A stretch of 64,000 nt of DNA. Source: Ciona savignyi (lineage: Eukaryota; Chordata; Ascidiacea; Phlebobranchia; Cionidae). Below, piece by piece: positions 23,001 to 36,600 of the stretch (positions within the stretch are counted from its first letter, which is position 1; each line of letters begins with the position of its first letter). The DNA is taken from the NCBI GenBank assembly GCA_000149265.1, contig CH003067.1, positions 62,001 to 126,000 on the forward strand. Reading direction: 5' to 3'. The notes below the pieces were generated by a model that ran no database searches, was not told where the DNA came from, and worked only from the letters and a program-made list of their open reading frames with translations. The translations under genes were made by a program, and so were the position numbers.

Positions 23001-26000
23001 ATTCATGTTTATCCCCATGAATGGGAAAACCAAAGGGGGTTATGGGGGTTAACACACCAATCGTCAGGTCACCTCGCGCTCACGGTCGGGTTACCAGAGC
23101 TATTGCAAGTGTGTTGTATATGATAGACACGTTCCTTCAATTTGGTAGAACCCATAAATCCGCTGGGTCCAGGCAATGGTAAATGAAAAGTGAACTAAAT
23201 GGTTATAAAAGTAGAATAGTGACATGTTTCAGAATCCAGATTTTCGATTCTAAAATAACAACGTCCTATTCTAAAATAACAACATCATGCTAAGCGTCAT
23301 AATTCTGTCACACCAGGCTTCCACTTAAGAAATATCTATTACAATAAAGGTCGGTGGTAGGTCATTAGGTCTGGCTGCGCCATTATATTTGTTTTTAAAA
23401 ATTTCGCACGGCTGTTTTTGCATCACTATTGCTTGCAATGCGTTCACAAATTATACAATAACAATACGACATAGCAATATGGTTTACTACATTTTTATGA
23501 AATGACTAGCAAGTTGGCTGTTTTAATACTAGGGAAAAAATGAATAAACTAAACTAAAATTACAATATTTTCATCTGTTTCAAAATTTTTTAATTGTATA
23601 AGCTTAATCTAACAATAACGGTGATAAATTCTCAAAAACGCAGATTTTTCTCTGGTTATATTAGCGGATCCCAAACTGGACTTTGCCAGGGGCGCCATGA
23701 AAGCATGCGTATACAGTGCATGTGCGCTAAATACAGTACACACGCGTTACACCAGTAGAACGTTAATTGAAGATGTTTGAGCCTGGTGTGCAACCATACA
23801 CTGGCATACAGTATTCGTTTTACTTGTTAAAAATCCATTTTTCGGTGTTATCTCCTACTATTTGCTGACAAACGTGGCATTGTTTTTCGAATAATGGTTT
23901 GTCAAATAACTGCTTTGTATTAATTGACTGTTCGTCACTTTGGGGAATAGTTTTGAACAGTTTGAACGGGTATCCAAATGCGTGCTAGTCTGGATATACA
24001 ATACTTGCAGTTTAAGAATTTTGACTTTGTAAGGAAGCCGCAAGGTTTTATAAGTTTTCAAAAGGCGCCGCCAACAAAAAAATTTTGGAAACCGCTGGGT
24101 TATATGACAACAGTTGTGTATAATAAATCCCTCAAAGTATACTTGTCTCCAATAATATAATAGTATAGTAGAATCCATGGTTGCGCCTTGATCAGGAATA
24201 TAGGCCCCAAAGGCGCATCGTACCTGCGTCAGGGAGCTATCATGGATCTAAGATGTAGTGGTCGAGTCGGCCAATGATAGAGAAAGCTGGCTAGCTGCTT
24301 GTCTGGGATAGATTCAAACTAACCATCCATCTAACCTTTTTCGTCTTTTCAGATTGGCCTTCCCCTTACTGTGGTTGGTGGGATCATGGGTAAAAACACG
24401 TCCAGCGACTTTGACGCCCCCTGTCGAACGAAAAACATTGCAAGGGAAATCCCCCCTCAACCCTGGTACAGGAACACACTGTGTCACATGATCTTCGGTG
24501 GATTTCTACCATTCAGGTTGGTTGGATGAAACTTATTATTTAAGTGTGATTTTCCCATAAAGGCAGCAGATACATAGCTAATTCTGCTGAGACGAGCATT
24601 AATATATTGAAATTGATTTTTTTATTTCCCCCTTATCTTTATCAATTTAATTTTTTGAGTTTGTGGTATTTCATTTACCAACTGGTTTTTAATCAAATTG
24701 TAGATCGACCAGTAGAGTAAAATTTAAAGACAGTAAAAATGAAATGAAGTATCTTTTCGGGTATAAAAAGTACTATATTGGTTTCTTTTTTAGGATTTCT
24801 TTTCTTAATTTTTTTCTAAAATGTTTTTTTCTTAGATTTTTTTTATAATTCCATGCATTTTGCTACAAAATTTATTTAATATTGTATTTTTTAGTATATC
24901 CAAGTGTTAAAAAAAATTTAAAACTTAAAAATAACCCCGGACAGTGCTGTGTCTGTTGAGCTGTACTATGTGTTTGCCACTGTGTGGGGAAGGGAGGTTT
25001 ACACTTTGTACGGGATTCTTATGGTTGTCTTCGTCATTGAATTATCTGTGTCAGCGTGTGTGGCGGTGGCTCTAACCTACTTCCATCTCAGCAGTGAGGA
25101 TTACAGGTAATACTGTAGCAACTAGCATTGTGAGTTTGTTGTTTGGTTTATTTAGGAACAGAAATTAAAAGAGAACATACATAAAAAAGGGAAGTGGGAA
25201 AAATGGCCGAACAATAAGTGTTAAACATGTTGTGGACAATTTTTTAAACCAATAATGAAAAAGGACAATTTTATAAACTTGTATTAAACCTATTGGTTTA
25301 TATAACCAAACAAAACTGCAAAAAATTGTGCAGTTAACTTGGTGTGGACAATTCTTTAAGGTAGATGAAGGCATGATTAACAATGCCTCCCCTCAGTACT
25401 GGGTAAAGGTTTTAATTTTATTAATTTTAAATTTAAGTTTTCTGTGACAATTTCTTTTTAATTTGGTTAGTGTAAGGTTTAATGGCCACGTTATTTTTAT
25501 TTGTTTTATACCGTGTATATTACTGTTGTGTTTTAAGTACTGTAGTTTTGCCGTTTTATCCTGCCTTCTTTACAATTTTCTTCTTTAATTTAATGAAGGA
25601 GTGAAAAAATAAACTAAACTAATGTGCATTAAAGATGACATACATTGCACAGTAAGAGTAGCTGGCTTTAAAGTGGACAGGATAGTGTGGACAAAGTTTG
25701 TTAGAATTTGGAAGTTATTCCTTAATTTTACATGTTTTCTAGGTGGTGGTGGAGATCAGTGTTCAGTGCTGGGTCAACAAGTTTTTTCGTCTTTTTGTAA
25801 GTCCATTTGCCAAATAGAGATGTAAACCTAAGTTGGAATATCCCATTCTATACACAACATGTAATGTATGATAAAGCTAGAGGACTAAACACGCAGCACA
25901 GTGTCTACTTTTGTGTCATAACAAGCTTAGGTTGGGTGGGGGTGGGCAATAAAAGAGATCTGGGTATGGGACAACACTACAAGGGGGAAGTATTGCAAAG

Positions 26001-26528
26001 GGGAAACTGCTTACTAAAGAATATGACATTAAGGTTAGTGTAGGGGCAAGGTTAGAATTAGTTTCCATAGTTTTGCTAAGCAGTTTGCCTCCTCTCTTTC
26101 CCTACAATGTTAGTGTTGCCCCTTACCTTGATCCTATTGAAACCAATCACCAACCCAGTGTTAGGGGATAATACTGTGTGAAACCATAACGGTTGTTAGG
26201 TGAGACAACTAACATCATTTAAAAATCCAAACTTTCTAATCAAAACCGACCTACAAAAGCTGGTTTCTTTGCCTGTTAAGTTCTTTGGGCTTTATATAAA
26301 CTAAACCATTTGATACTTGCAAATTAATGAAGCGTTATTTATCATTCCAGTTACTCGATATTTTTCTACATTCGACGTTCCAACATGTCAGGCATCGTTC
26401 AGAGCGTCGAGTTCTTCGGATACTCCGTTCTAACGTGCTTTGCCTTTTTCCTTTCCCTGGGCACAGTATCCTTTTTCGCCTCGCTTAAATTCATCCGATA
26501 CATCTACGTCAATTTGAAAATGGACTGA
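17068..26528 (+). CDS. TM9SF1: Transmembrane 9 superfamily member 1 (nonaspanin), frameshifted in exon 5
   Basis: Nonaspanin of endosome/Golgi membranes. Ten exons: 17068-17565, 17935-18083, 18598-18729, 19678-19817, 20854-21040, 22565-22674, 24353-24516, 24945-25106, 25743-25796, 26351-26528; about 590 residues if exon 5 is read in the conserved frame. A hydrophobic signal sequence ([14 protein letters not shown]) precedes the luminal domain with [17 protein letters not shown] and [13 protein letters not shown], both close to human TM9SF1. The multipass half includes [33 protein letters not shown] and the C-terminal [12 protein letters not shown], whose K-x-D end matches the family's COPI/Golgi-retention signal. 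In exon 5 the run GGG at 20955-20957 has one G too many: as written the frame hits TAG 31 bases into the shifted part, whereas dropping a G restores a conserved [11 protein letters not shown]. This is either a sequence error or a real lesion. Introns hold a pogo MITE, a SINE and a hAT MITE. Confidence 0.92.
21206..21740. mobile_element. pogo/Tigger-type MITE
   Basis: Ends CAGTGGAACCCCGCTTACCT and the inverse CAGTGGAACCGTGCTTGGAG are terminal inverted repeats starting with CAGTGGAACC, with TA on each side (21204-21205, 21741-21742), as in pogo-type Tc1/mariner elements. Subterminal GACCACC/GGTGGTC repeats. No transposase ORF; 535 bp, in TM9SF1 intron 5. Confidence 0.85.
22983..23179 (-). mobile_element. 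tRNA-derived SINE, 5'-truncated
   Basis: Minus-strand copy keeping the GGATAAACATGAATATTC tail and body to the CCTGGACCCAGCGGATT segment, missing the tRNA-like head. In TM9SF1 intron 6. Confidence 0.8.
23662..24097. mobile_element. hAT-type MITE (CAGCGGTTTCCAAA family)
   Basis: Left end TAGCGGATCCCAAACTGG and right end (inverse) CAGCGGTTTCCAAAATTT are imperfect terminal inverted repeats with GGCGCC just inside both. A perfect 8-bp duplication GGTTATAT flanks it (23654-23661, 24098-24105). 436 bp in TM9SF1 intron 6; no transposase. Confidence 0.87.
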
Positions 26529-27820
26529 CAAGACTTGGGTTGTAAACGGCGTGCGGATACGTGCCAACAGAAGTTACTTTTAACGAACAGCAGCAGTTAC
26601 TTTTAAATGTCTATGATTTACATACCAGGGGGAATCCCCTTCATATCTAAGTTTTTTAAGCTAAATGATTTAAGACATAGTTGTGTTTGACACAGTTGTT
26701 AAGGCTGATTACAACACGCTTGAGCTTACAATGCCAGTATGCAATATCGTCAAGTTTTGAATAATTTTTTTGGGGGATACGAATGTATGCCTTGATTCCG
26801 GCCTAGGCTTTTCAAATTTAGAATATGATGATTTCTCTTGCTGCTTTTCCAAAATGTGTATTTATATGTGATGTGGTTTATGTTGGTGCGACCTAAGTTC
26901 CCATGTTTGTTAAAACTATTTTAGTTGGAGCCAAAAAACAGGTTTTAGGATTTTTCTTCGGAAAACTTTGAAATCACCCCGTTAAATAATGCCAAACAGA
27001 CACTGCACTTAAATAGTTCAGGCAACTATCTAAAAACGTGTTTTTATTAAGGCTAAAATATAGTTTAATATACCATGGTCCAAATACTTTTAAACATTCA
27101 TTATACCTATAATTTCAACCACATTTTGGCTAAGACTATTGCATTTTTAATTTAAATCGTAACATTTTTCATTGTAATAGATTCCTTTTTTTTCATTTAA
27201 ATTTTTCTTTAGATTCTTGCACACAATATATATCCTATTATATAATATAATCTAAGGCGCGTAGTATAACTCACACCTAAGAATATAATTGCCTCCATAA
27301 AATCAGTCTATTGCATTATAATCAATTGGTAGAATACTGGCAATAGCATGTACTAAATGTAGTTTTCAGTGGCACCCTATGTACAACATTCTGCTTAATT
27401 TAGCAACAAGGCTTTCGCTGAACATTCCTGTAAATATATTGCCATTCGTCGCCCACTACATTGTACTCCCATTTGTTTCCTGCACTCGAATTTCTGCATG
27501 TAAAACAAGTGGTGTAAACGTAGAGTATTAATACTTAACTTTTTTAACTGTTGCGTTGCCCTTTTCGCAGGCTTTTTGTGCGAAAGATTGTCTATATTAC
27601 TTTGTCTGCTTTATATTTATATATAGGGTTTGATTATTTTTGATGTATCGTGGTGTATGTACTGTGTGTGGATTTTATTTACACGGTCTAATACAGTGGT
27701 GACGTTTACATTGCTTACAAAATATAATATTTCACATATCATTTGTTTTCTCATACCAGTGTAAAAGGTTCAGTTTAACTTGAGCATACAGCCACTCTGC
27801 TGAAGGTATTGCTATGTGTT

Positions 27821-28117
27821 AGGATAGGATAGGTTATTCATGTTTATCCCCGTGAATGGGAAAACCAAGGAGGTTAACACACGGTCAATCGTCAGATCAC
27901 CTCGCGCCCATCGTCGGGTTACCGGAGCTATTGCAGTGTGTTGTATGTGATAGACACGTTCCTTCATTTTGGTAGAACCCATTAATCCGCTGAATTCAGG
28001 CAATGTCCGTAAAGTGCCTTGCCCAAGGACACAACCGATTAGCTAGCGACCAGTTTCGCACCTGCAACCTTTCGATTGAAAGGCGACGCACTTAACCGCT
28101 AGACCAACGGGCGGGAC
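27821..28117 (-). mobile_element. tRNA-derived SINE, full length
   Basis: Minus strand: head GTCCCGCCCGTTGGTCTAGC with a tRNA A-box-like TGGTCTAGCGGTTAAG, B-box-like GGTGCGAAACTGG, shared body, and tail of GGATAAACATGAATAACC followed by TATCC repeats. One of the best-preserved copies. Confidence 0.9.
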
Positions 28118-29699
28118 AAATTTTTGATATTACTTTGGATCAAGGCAACTTCTGTTATGTACGTGGAACAGAAACAATGGTGCAAAGGCGGACGAGTAAG
28201 GATTGAACACAGCACCCCAACTTTCTTGTTTATTAATATTGGGACTGATTTTCTAAAACCTAAGTAAAACAAAATCGCGACAGTGTTTGTTTTTAAATAG
28301 TGGAATAAATGGGTAATTATTTTGCAATTAAATGTAGCTGGTTAGCTTTAGAAAAATACTGTTAAACCATTTTAAAATCGCAGATGATTTTTACGGTGGG
28401 TATATGTAGGCGCACCGGCGCGTCGTTTGATCGCTGTCGCATCGCTTTGATCAGGTTATTCCCCAGTCTTTAACTCGTCGCACTGCAGTGGGAATAAGCC
28501 TTTAACACTTGATACAAGACAGCAAACAAAAAAGTAGCGTAAAAACGTCAATACAAAAGATTTTAATAATAACGGACATGACCTTTAAACCTAGGTAAAT
28601 TACAAAGGATTGACACTATTTATTTAAAAATTGAAATATAGTCTAAATTTTGTAACTATTTAAAAAATGATGAATATAATTAATTTTTATTTTTGGGGGT
28701 GGTTTACAGAGCTCAGTAGGTTAATGGATTCGACTAAAACTACTTAAAAAGTATATTTCTAAAAAGGAATGTCTTAAACAAATATAACACGCTGCAATAT
28801 ACCCAGTAACTCGATGCTGTACGAGTGGCAAACGATTGTCGGTAAAGGCTAATTTTTGTTTCACGTTTATTCACGAAGATAAACACTAATACCCTAAGGC
28901 CTAAAGCCAAATATATATTCTTCAAAATGTATTTTTCACGAACTATAAGTACTGAGGGGAGCTGGCCTTATAAGGTTTATCCTACTGTACTTACTTTTGA
29001 CTTTTGACCCCATAGTGGCATGGTCACTAAACCGTTATATATATATATATGGAATAGTATATGAATCTTCAGCGTTAACCATTTGATCACGTAGGGCCAA
29101 CCTCTCACGATTACTAAGGAAAAAAATAGTTTGGAATAAGTAAATTAGGGGAAACAGTGGGCCTACATTAAAAAGAATAGGGATTCTGTATCCAACTTTA
29201 TGCAAGTTAGGTTAAAACTATTACAAATGTTAATATGTAAATCATAAATAAAGATTAGTTTACATTTGCGCAATGAAATATAATCCCAAAATAAAGAAGT
29301 CAGCTGAAAGGTGCGTCACGGTTTATTTGATCACGTGAACCGTGCCATTTTTTCTTTTTCATTGTACGACGTCATAATTTTATTTCATTGTTGTTTAAGT
29401 TGTTTTGTGGGTACCACAGTTAAATGTCAAAATAACGAAGAACGTTTTTTATTAAAACTGTTGCGTCTTTGTTAAATTAACGCAAGTACAAGAATACGAC
29501 TTTAATGCGGAATATAGGTTTGCCGTGGAAAGTGTGTACCGATTCTTGAAACAATTTATCAGGTGAAAACTAAAAGAAAATAGGGAGGTCAAATACACAC
29601 TAAAATAAAATTATGACATTAAAATTAGTGTAAGGGCTGGATTATAGTTTAGTTCTGGGGCTGAGGTTAGTGTTTGGGGCTAGGTTAGTTTCCATAGTT

Positions 29700-29996
29700 T
29701 TAGGATAGAAGGATATTTATGTTTATCCCCGTGTATGGGAAAACCAAGGGGGTTAACACACGGGCAATGGTTAGATCACCTTGTGCCCACCGTCGGGTTA
29801 CCGAAGCTATTGCAGTGTGTTGTGTAAGATAGACACAGTCTTTCAATTTGGTAGAACCCATTAATCTGCTGGGTACAGGCAATGTCCGTAAAGTGCCTTG
29901 ACCAAGGACACAACCGACTAGCTAGTGACCAGTTTCGCACCTGCAACCTTTCGATTGAAAGGCGACGCACTTAACCGCTAGATCAACCGGCCGGCC
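29700..29996 (-). mobile_element. tRNA-derived SINE, full length
   Basis: Minus strand copy with TTGATCTAGCGGTTAAGTGC head, GGTGCGAAACTGG box, and GGATAAACATAAATATCC tail; few differences from the copy at 27.8 kb. Confidence 0.9.
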
Positions 29997-30249
29997 GGTT
30001 TTAGTGAGAGCCGGTTTTTTCCTTTTCTCTTTTCCTCCTTTAGTGTTGCCCCGTGAAAATTGTCTATATTTCTAATACTAAACAGTGATAACATAAATGA
30101 TCCAATAGACTGATGTTCTCGTATTAATGTCAGTTAAAGAATTAAGTCTTTCCTATGGTCACATAAATGTATATTAATTGTAATAGATTTGTCTTTTCGA
30201 TATTAGACTAGTCCAATTTCAATTGATAAAAAGATGTACATTCCAAACC

Positions 30250-30487
30250 GAGTAGCTTAACTTGCGGCCTTTCAGCCAATAGGTTGCCAGCTAGTCAGTT
30301 GTCTGCTTGGAGCTAGCACTTAGCGGACATGCCCTGACACAGTGGTTTCGAGGGTTCTACTAAATTGTAGGAGTGTCTTACATAACACACTACAATAATG
30401 TTGAGACCGAGGTAATTTGGCAATTGTCTGTGATCACGCCCCTTGCGTTTTCCATTTCTGAGGATTAACATGACTATCCTATCTAAG
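30250..30487 (+). mobile_element. tRNA-derived SINE, worn
   Basis: Plus-strand copy with TAGCTTAACTTGCGGCCTTT head, TTGGAGCTAGCACTTAGCGG body and AGGATTAACATGACTATCCT tail; partly deleted. It ends about 150 bases upstream of the CHMP4 start and may overlap its promoter. Confidence 0.7.
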
Positions 30488-30636
30488 GATAGTTTATTAC
30501 AAAAGTTACCATTACAAAAGATAAATAAGGACTTAGCATAAAAATAGGATCTATTTAAGTGTGGAATTAAACTGTCAATGCTTATAACAGTGCTGTATTT
30601 TTCCATATGTCTATACAGGTATTTTAATTGAGCAAG

Positions 30637-33600
30637 ATGTTTAAAAATATATTTGGGGGTGGATCGAAGGGCAAAAGTGCCGGTGTTTCATCTGAAGAGG
30701 CGATTCAGAAATTACGCGAAACTTCTGATATTTTGATGAAGAAATCTGAATTTCTGGAAAAGAAAATCGAAAATGAAATAAAAACTGCCAAGCAACATGG
30801 AACGAAAAACAAAAAAAGTAATTTTTGTATTTTTATGATCTGGTTTTAAAAATTTTGGAGTACTGGTAACAGTTCCCTGAAAATAAACTTGTAAAATATG
30901 TGTTTATTGAAATTTAATCAAATTAAGATACCGGTGTGTGTAATCAAGGGTGCGATTCATATGTTTTAGTGGTCAACATCTTACAAAAAACTGGTGTGCC
31001 AGGATAATGCAAAGCTGGCCGATTGTGACCATTCGCGAATGACTTGCAGCTCTAACTATAATCTGCTTTAAAATAATTCTGTTTTAAAAGTTTTATTAAA
31101 ACAGTTGGTAGTATCAAACCTGTTAATCAAGTGCACTGAAAGTAAATTATGCCCAATTATTCAGTGGCGATCAGTGCACTGAAACGGAAGAAGCGTTATG
31201 AGAAGCAACTGCAGAATGTGGACGGAACGCTGTCCACCGTTGAGTTCCAACTGGAAGCTTTACAAAATGCGCAATCAAATAAACTTGTGTTGGACACCAT
31301 GAAAGTTGGGGCTGAAGCACTGAAAAAAGCACATGGAAACTTGTAAGTTGGTTATATAAAATTATTTTTGTTGATGCCTGTAAGTACCAAAGTATTGCAT
31401 GAAGTTGGAGCACTTTGGAGGGGATAGCATGTCAGCCAAAACCAAAAAGATTAAAGGGGCAAAAACGCCACTAGCTGGTTGCTTGTGCCACTCATTTAAC
31501 GAACAGAGCTTAAACCCAAACAATGTGTCAGTTGCATTTAACAATACAAAAGCTCCAAACACCTAACCTTAATGTTTTTAATTGTTAGATAGGATATTCA
31601 TGTTTATCCAAATGAATGGGAAAACCCAGGGGGTTTATTACACGGGCAATAGTCAGATCACTATGCGCCCACCGTTGGGTTACCGGAGCAATTGCAGTGT
31701 TGTGTGTATGATTCACATGTTTCTTAATTTGGTAGAATCCATTAATCTGTTGGGTTCAGACTAGGGCTGCGAATTAACGGTTAATTTAAAAAACGGTTAA
31801 CTGATGTAAAAATGATCGGTTAACCGTTAACCGATTTTCTTTTAAACTACCATCAAATCGGCACCGTTTTTGGCAAAAAACGTTCAGGCAGCCGTAAAGG
31901 GCAGCAAAGAAATAACGCGCGTGATTACCGGCATTATCAGGTCTTATTTATGCGTTACTTTATAGTTTTTAAACGTCACCTTAAGACACATAGTATACCT
32001 TTTATTGTAATGCGTAATATTGAGTTAAAAATCAAACAATCAGCGTCTGAATGGTTGCTTATATTACGCTGACAATCAAACAATCGACGTGTGAATGGTG
32101 CGTATATTACGTTGACAATCAAACAATCGACGTGTGAATGGTTGCTTATATTACGTTAATAATGAAACAATCAACGTGTGAATGGAGTTATGTATATTTG
32201 AAGATTATTAAAACGCAATTACCCCCAATTAAATTGGGCGGTAAAGTAACGTTTCAAAATATGAATTAACGTGTGTGTTGTATAGGTTGAGATTTTAAGG
32301 ATTCTGTGCCACAAATTCTTTTTTTTTACAGTAAACACATTGTAAAAAATACCTTAATGAATGAAAAAACTTGAGTTTTCACGTCATGAAAGCGTGCGTT
32401 TTACCAACCAACGAACAGATAAAGAGTTAAAAAAGAGTTGTTAAAAACGGTTAAACGGTTAAAATTTGACGTGACGGTTAACCATAAAAACGGTTAACCG
32501 TGGTTAACCGTTAATTTTTCGCAGCCCTAGTTCAGACAATCTTTGTTAGGTGCCTTGCCGAAAGACACAACCGACTAGCTAGCGACCACTTTTGTACGTA
32601 CAACCCTTTGGCATAAAGGTGAAAGCGCTATACCACCAGACTAATCTGTCGGATAATTGCTACACCGGAATCACAACTTAAAGTGTATCCGTACTGGTAT
32701 TATATCCACTATTTACATGCTACCCTCAAAGTGATTCTGTAGTAATTACCAATACAGTGGATACAGTTGCTTTTGTTTTGTTCTATAAGCCAAAAGAAAT
32801 GTTTAAAAACAATGGTTTATTTGGAACCATTTGTTTTTAATTAGTAGGATGATTGGTATTGTAACAAATAACATGTTTGGTAGCTTGGTTGGTCCTTTGC
32901 GGCCGCCTAACCATTGTGCGTTTCACATGCTTGAAATATTAAAGCTTTGTCCCTACAAAACAGATTTTTTTAAACAAAATTTTTAGTTAAAACATTAATT
33001 TCATTTGAATTATGAGATGCAGTTTCAAGCAATGTGTTGTTTTATATAAGAGTTTTATAAAAGTTTTTGTATTTAGATGAAAGACCTATCTAGAGTTATA
33101 GTTGCATTTGTATCGGTAATTTGGGTTTCACAAGATAGCATACAGGTAGTGGTAGATTGAGGATAATTTTAAATGGTAATCAATAGAATTGATCCAAAGT
33201 ATTGGTAACCAAGGAAAACTTTTGTGGTAAGACAGCATCTTCAGTTGAAACAAGTGTATTTCTCTTTCCAAATTGTTTCCGTGGGACGTCGTTTTAGATA
33301 TGTCAGCCAAGCATGTCATATTAGTGTGTTTAGAAATCAATTCAAGGAGCAGGGATTATAAAAGCTTTCAACTGCATTAGAGCAATAATAAGATTGTTTA
33401 TTGTTAAGATATATATACATAACTTATATGTGTGTGACTGTGTGTGTACATTTTAATGTAGTACTTGCTGGTAATGTTATTACAGAAGCACTATTGTAGT
33501 TTTTATATTACGTAAAATCAATGGAAAAACATGTCATTTAAATAATCGACTATAATTCATAATTTGTAGCAAGACTGGAGAGCAGCACATCGTCTTTTTC

Positions 33601-36600
33601 TGCCACTTATTATAGTCATTAGGTTGGCAGTTCTGACCAGGAAGGTTATGGTTTTTATCCTGACTCTGCCTTCCTATTTAAACTGTTATGCACCCAGGGT
33701 TGGGTGAAGAACTTAAGGGACGTTACTCTGATTCAGTGGTTTAAAATAAATTAGTTATGTATTATTAATCGTATCAATTTAAACTTTTAAATATAAAGTA
33801 GTAATAAGTTCTCAGTTTTAACCTAGTTAGATAGCTCTCGTAACCTTACTGAAGTTGTAGTTATCTTAATAATTGTCCATGTTTTTATGACTCAACATGT
33901 CACCCTCATAATAACCCTGTTATACTGTCGCCTATGTGTTGTATAAGTGCTTGATGTAAGCAGGATTATTTATTTGTGTACTTTTTAATAAGCATATGTT
34001 TCTATTTTAAACACGATTTTTCTCACTCTTGTCATTTTGGCACCCATACTACAAACAATGCAGTTATATATGATGAAGTCCAAAATGTTTACTGATACAG
34101 AAAAACACATTTGCATTATATATACAAATAATGCAGTATAAAAGATGGACATTTTTCAACTTATTGGCAAAACCACATTCGCATATGCAAGTATATATGA
34201 TGTGAAGTCCAAAATGTTTAATGATATTGCAAAAACTACCTACACATTATATATACAAATATTGCATTATATAGTTTTGAAGAAACTCTTAACAGACATT
34301 GCAAAATCACATTCACTCCATATTAAATGATTCCTTCTCCTCACAGGTCCCCAGATGATGTGCATGACCTGATGGACGATATTCAGGAGCAACAAGATGT
34401 ATCGAACGAGATCACAACGGCGTTGTCAGGAGGATTGGGTTATGAGGATGTAGATGAGGTGATTTCTACATGTTGTTTTGGGATTAGTCCCAATGTCCGA
34501 GATCATCTTATAAATGGGTGCATCAAATAGTATAAGGTTTCTTGGTTATTTAAAAAAGTAGATGAAACATAAGCAACCAATGTTTTTATTTACCTGTCCA
34601 ACTGAATAGCTTCGCAGTTTAGTTCTTTGTCTTTTTGCCCGAAAGTTTTGTAGTTATAAAACTGGTCCCTAGCGAGTCGGTTGTGTCTTTGGGAAATGCA
34701 TTAAATGGCCATTACCTAAACCCAGTGGAGAAATGGGTTATGCTAAATTAAAGAAATGTGTGATTTATACACAGCACACTGCAATAGCTCCGGTAAACTG
34801 ACGGTACGTAAGATAATCTGATGATTGCTGATGACCGTAATCCTGATTCGCATCATTTTAAATCTTAGGATGAATTATTGGATGAACTGGAGCAGTTGGA
34901 GCAGGAAGAGTTCAACGAAAGCATCCTTAACATCCCAACCACCTCCCAAGATCTTCCAGATGTACCCACCGACAAACTTCCTCAGCCGGCCAAAGGTAAA
35001 CTTCTGTCACGCCCTGTTTCCATTGATAGTTTAGGGTGTACAGTAGGAAACTCTAATTTAATAGTTCACGGTGAACAGTACAAAACTGTTAAGTTTCAAG
35101 AAAGGCACAATAAACCATGCCGGTTAAACACAACACAATGCATTTTCACACATTGACTGACATTCATTCATGTGACCTTTGCCCTTAAATACACACAAAC
35201 AAATGTTCTGATTATACAGTATCGTCAGATTTTGGTTCCCCAATAATCTTTAAACAAAAACAATTACAAAACCTAAACTAAATTAGTTTTCCATAAATAT
35301 GAGTTGATCCAAAATTCACACAACATGGGTGTTTTTTTAATTTTTAAGACCAACAGCATTGGTTTAAAGTTACTGTTAACACTGAACTGACTTAAAAATG
35401 GATAGTATGCCTAAATAGACCAGAGTAGTTGTTTAGTTGTTTTAAAAATGTACATTATGCCTAAATAGGACAAAATGTTTTTGGAATCAATACTGAATGT
35501 TTTGACCAGGTGGTTTTGTTGGTTTAGTTGAGTATTTGAATTTGTGGTTGTGCATCACTAAACAAATTTATTCTTTCTGTCACTGTCAGGGGGGCACTTA
35601 AAAATTAATAAACATTTGTCTAAAGAGTTGTTTCTAACCAACAAAGCAATCCATTACTGAGAACACACACCTTAGATTTTTTTATTCGGTTGATGGTTTC
35701 TTTTTTTAGATTCTTTGATTATGCAATAATTTTGTGCACAGTAAATGCATCGCAACAGATTGATAAGTTTAATAAGAAACGTGTTACATGCCGTAACCCT
35801 AATGCATCATTACCAGACAAATCCTTCTAGGCAGTTCCCCCACTAACCAGGATAGGAAATGACAAATCCATTCATCCGATATACTAGCCCGCACCATTTA
35901 GCTTTGTTTTAAAGTTTGACTGAATTATTAATGTGATTTTAACTACTGAGGAAAGAATACCTACAGAAATGTAGTCAAAAGTAACTATTAGGCATAGAAA
36001 GTGGATTTATTATTGTCTAATTTTCAAACCAATTTGATATAATGATAGTTTTCAAATTTTAAAGGGATTATTGTGTTGTTTTAGTCCTGTGTCCTTAATT
36101 AACAGTCTACTGTTTAACTTATAAGTTGTCAGTTAACTGTTTAAAAATCAAGAAAAGGCTAACCATTTCGTCTACAACTAAACAAAAAAGCAATAGGTTA
36201 TTCTGATAAGCTCATGAAGACATTAAACACTACTTTCTCTTAACATAATATGTCCAATTTTTTTTTTTGTAAAGATTTTCATGGAATTTTAAACTGATAG
36301 AACATTTTCCCACCAATGGTTATAAGCCAATTAATTTTTTATAAGCCAATTTTTATCAGAATATAGTTATATATACAGCTCTAGTTGTTTTAAAAACCAG
36401 TAGTTAATACATCACTAAATCAACTGGGTTCAGGTGAGGTCCTCAAACGGCCTTGCCCAAGGACACACCAATCTAGCAAGCAAACGGTTTTGAATCTGTA
36501 ACCCTTAGGGGCCATTATAATGTGTTGTATATGATTAAGAAGTTCAGTTTTAGTATAACACAATGAATCACTGGGTTCAGACGGCGCCCTTGAAGTACCC

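Larger units (their letters stand above)
26529..30636. other. Intergenic region between TM9SF1 and CHMP4
   Basis: Contains the TM9SF1 3' UTR, SINEs at 27821-28117, 29700-29996 and 30250-30487, an (AT)n run near 29037-29050 and otherwise AT-rich DNA. No exon-like coding on either strand; short ORFs coincide with SINEs. Confidence 0.6.
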
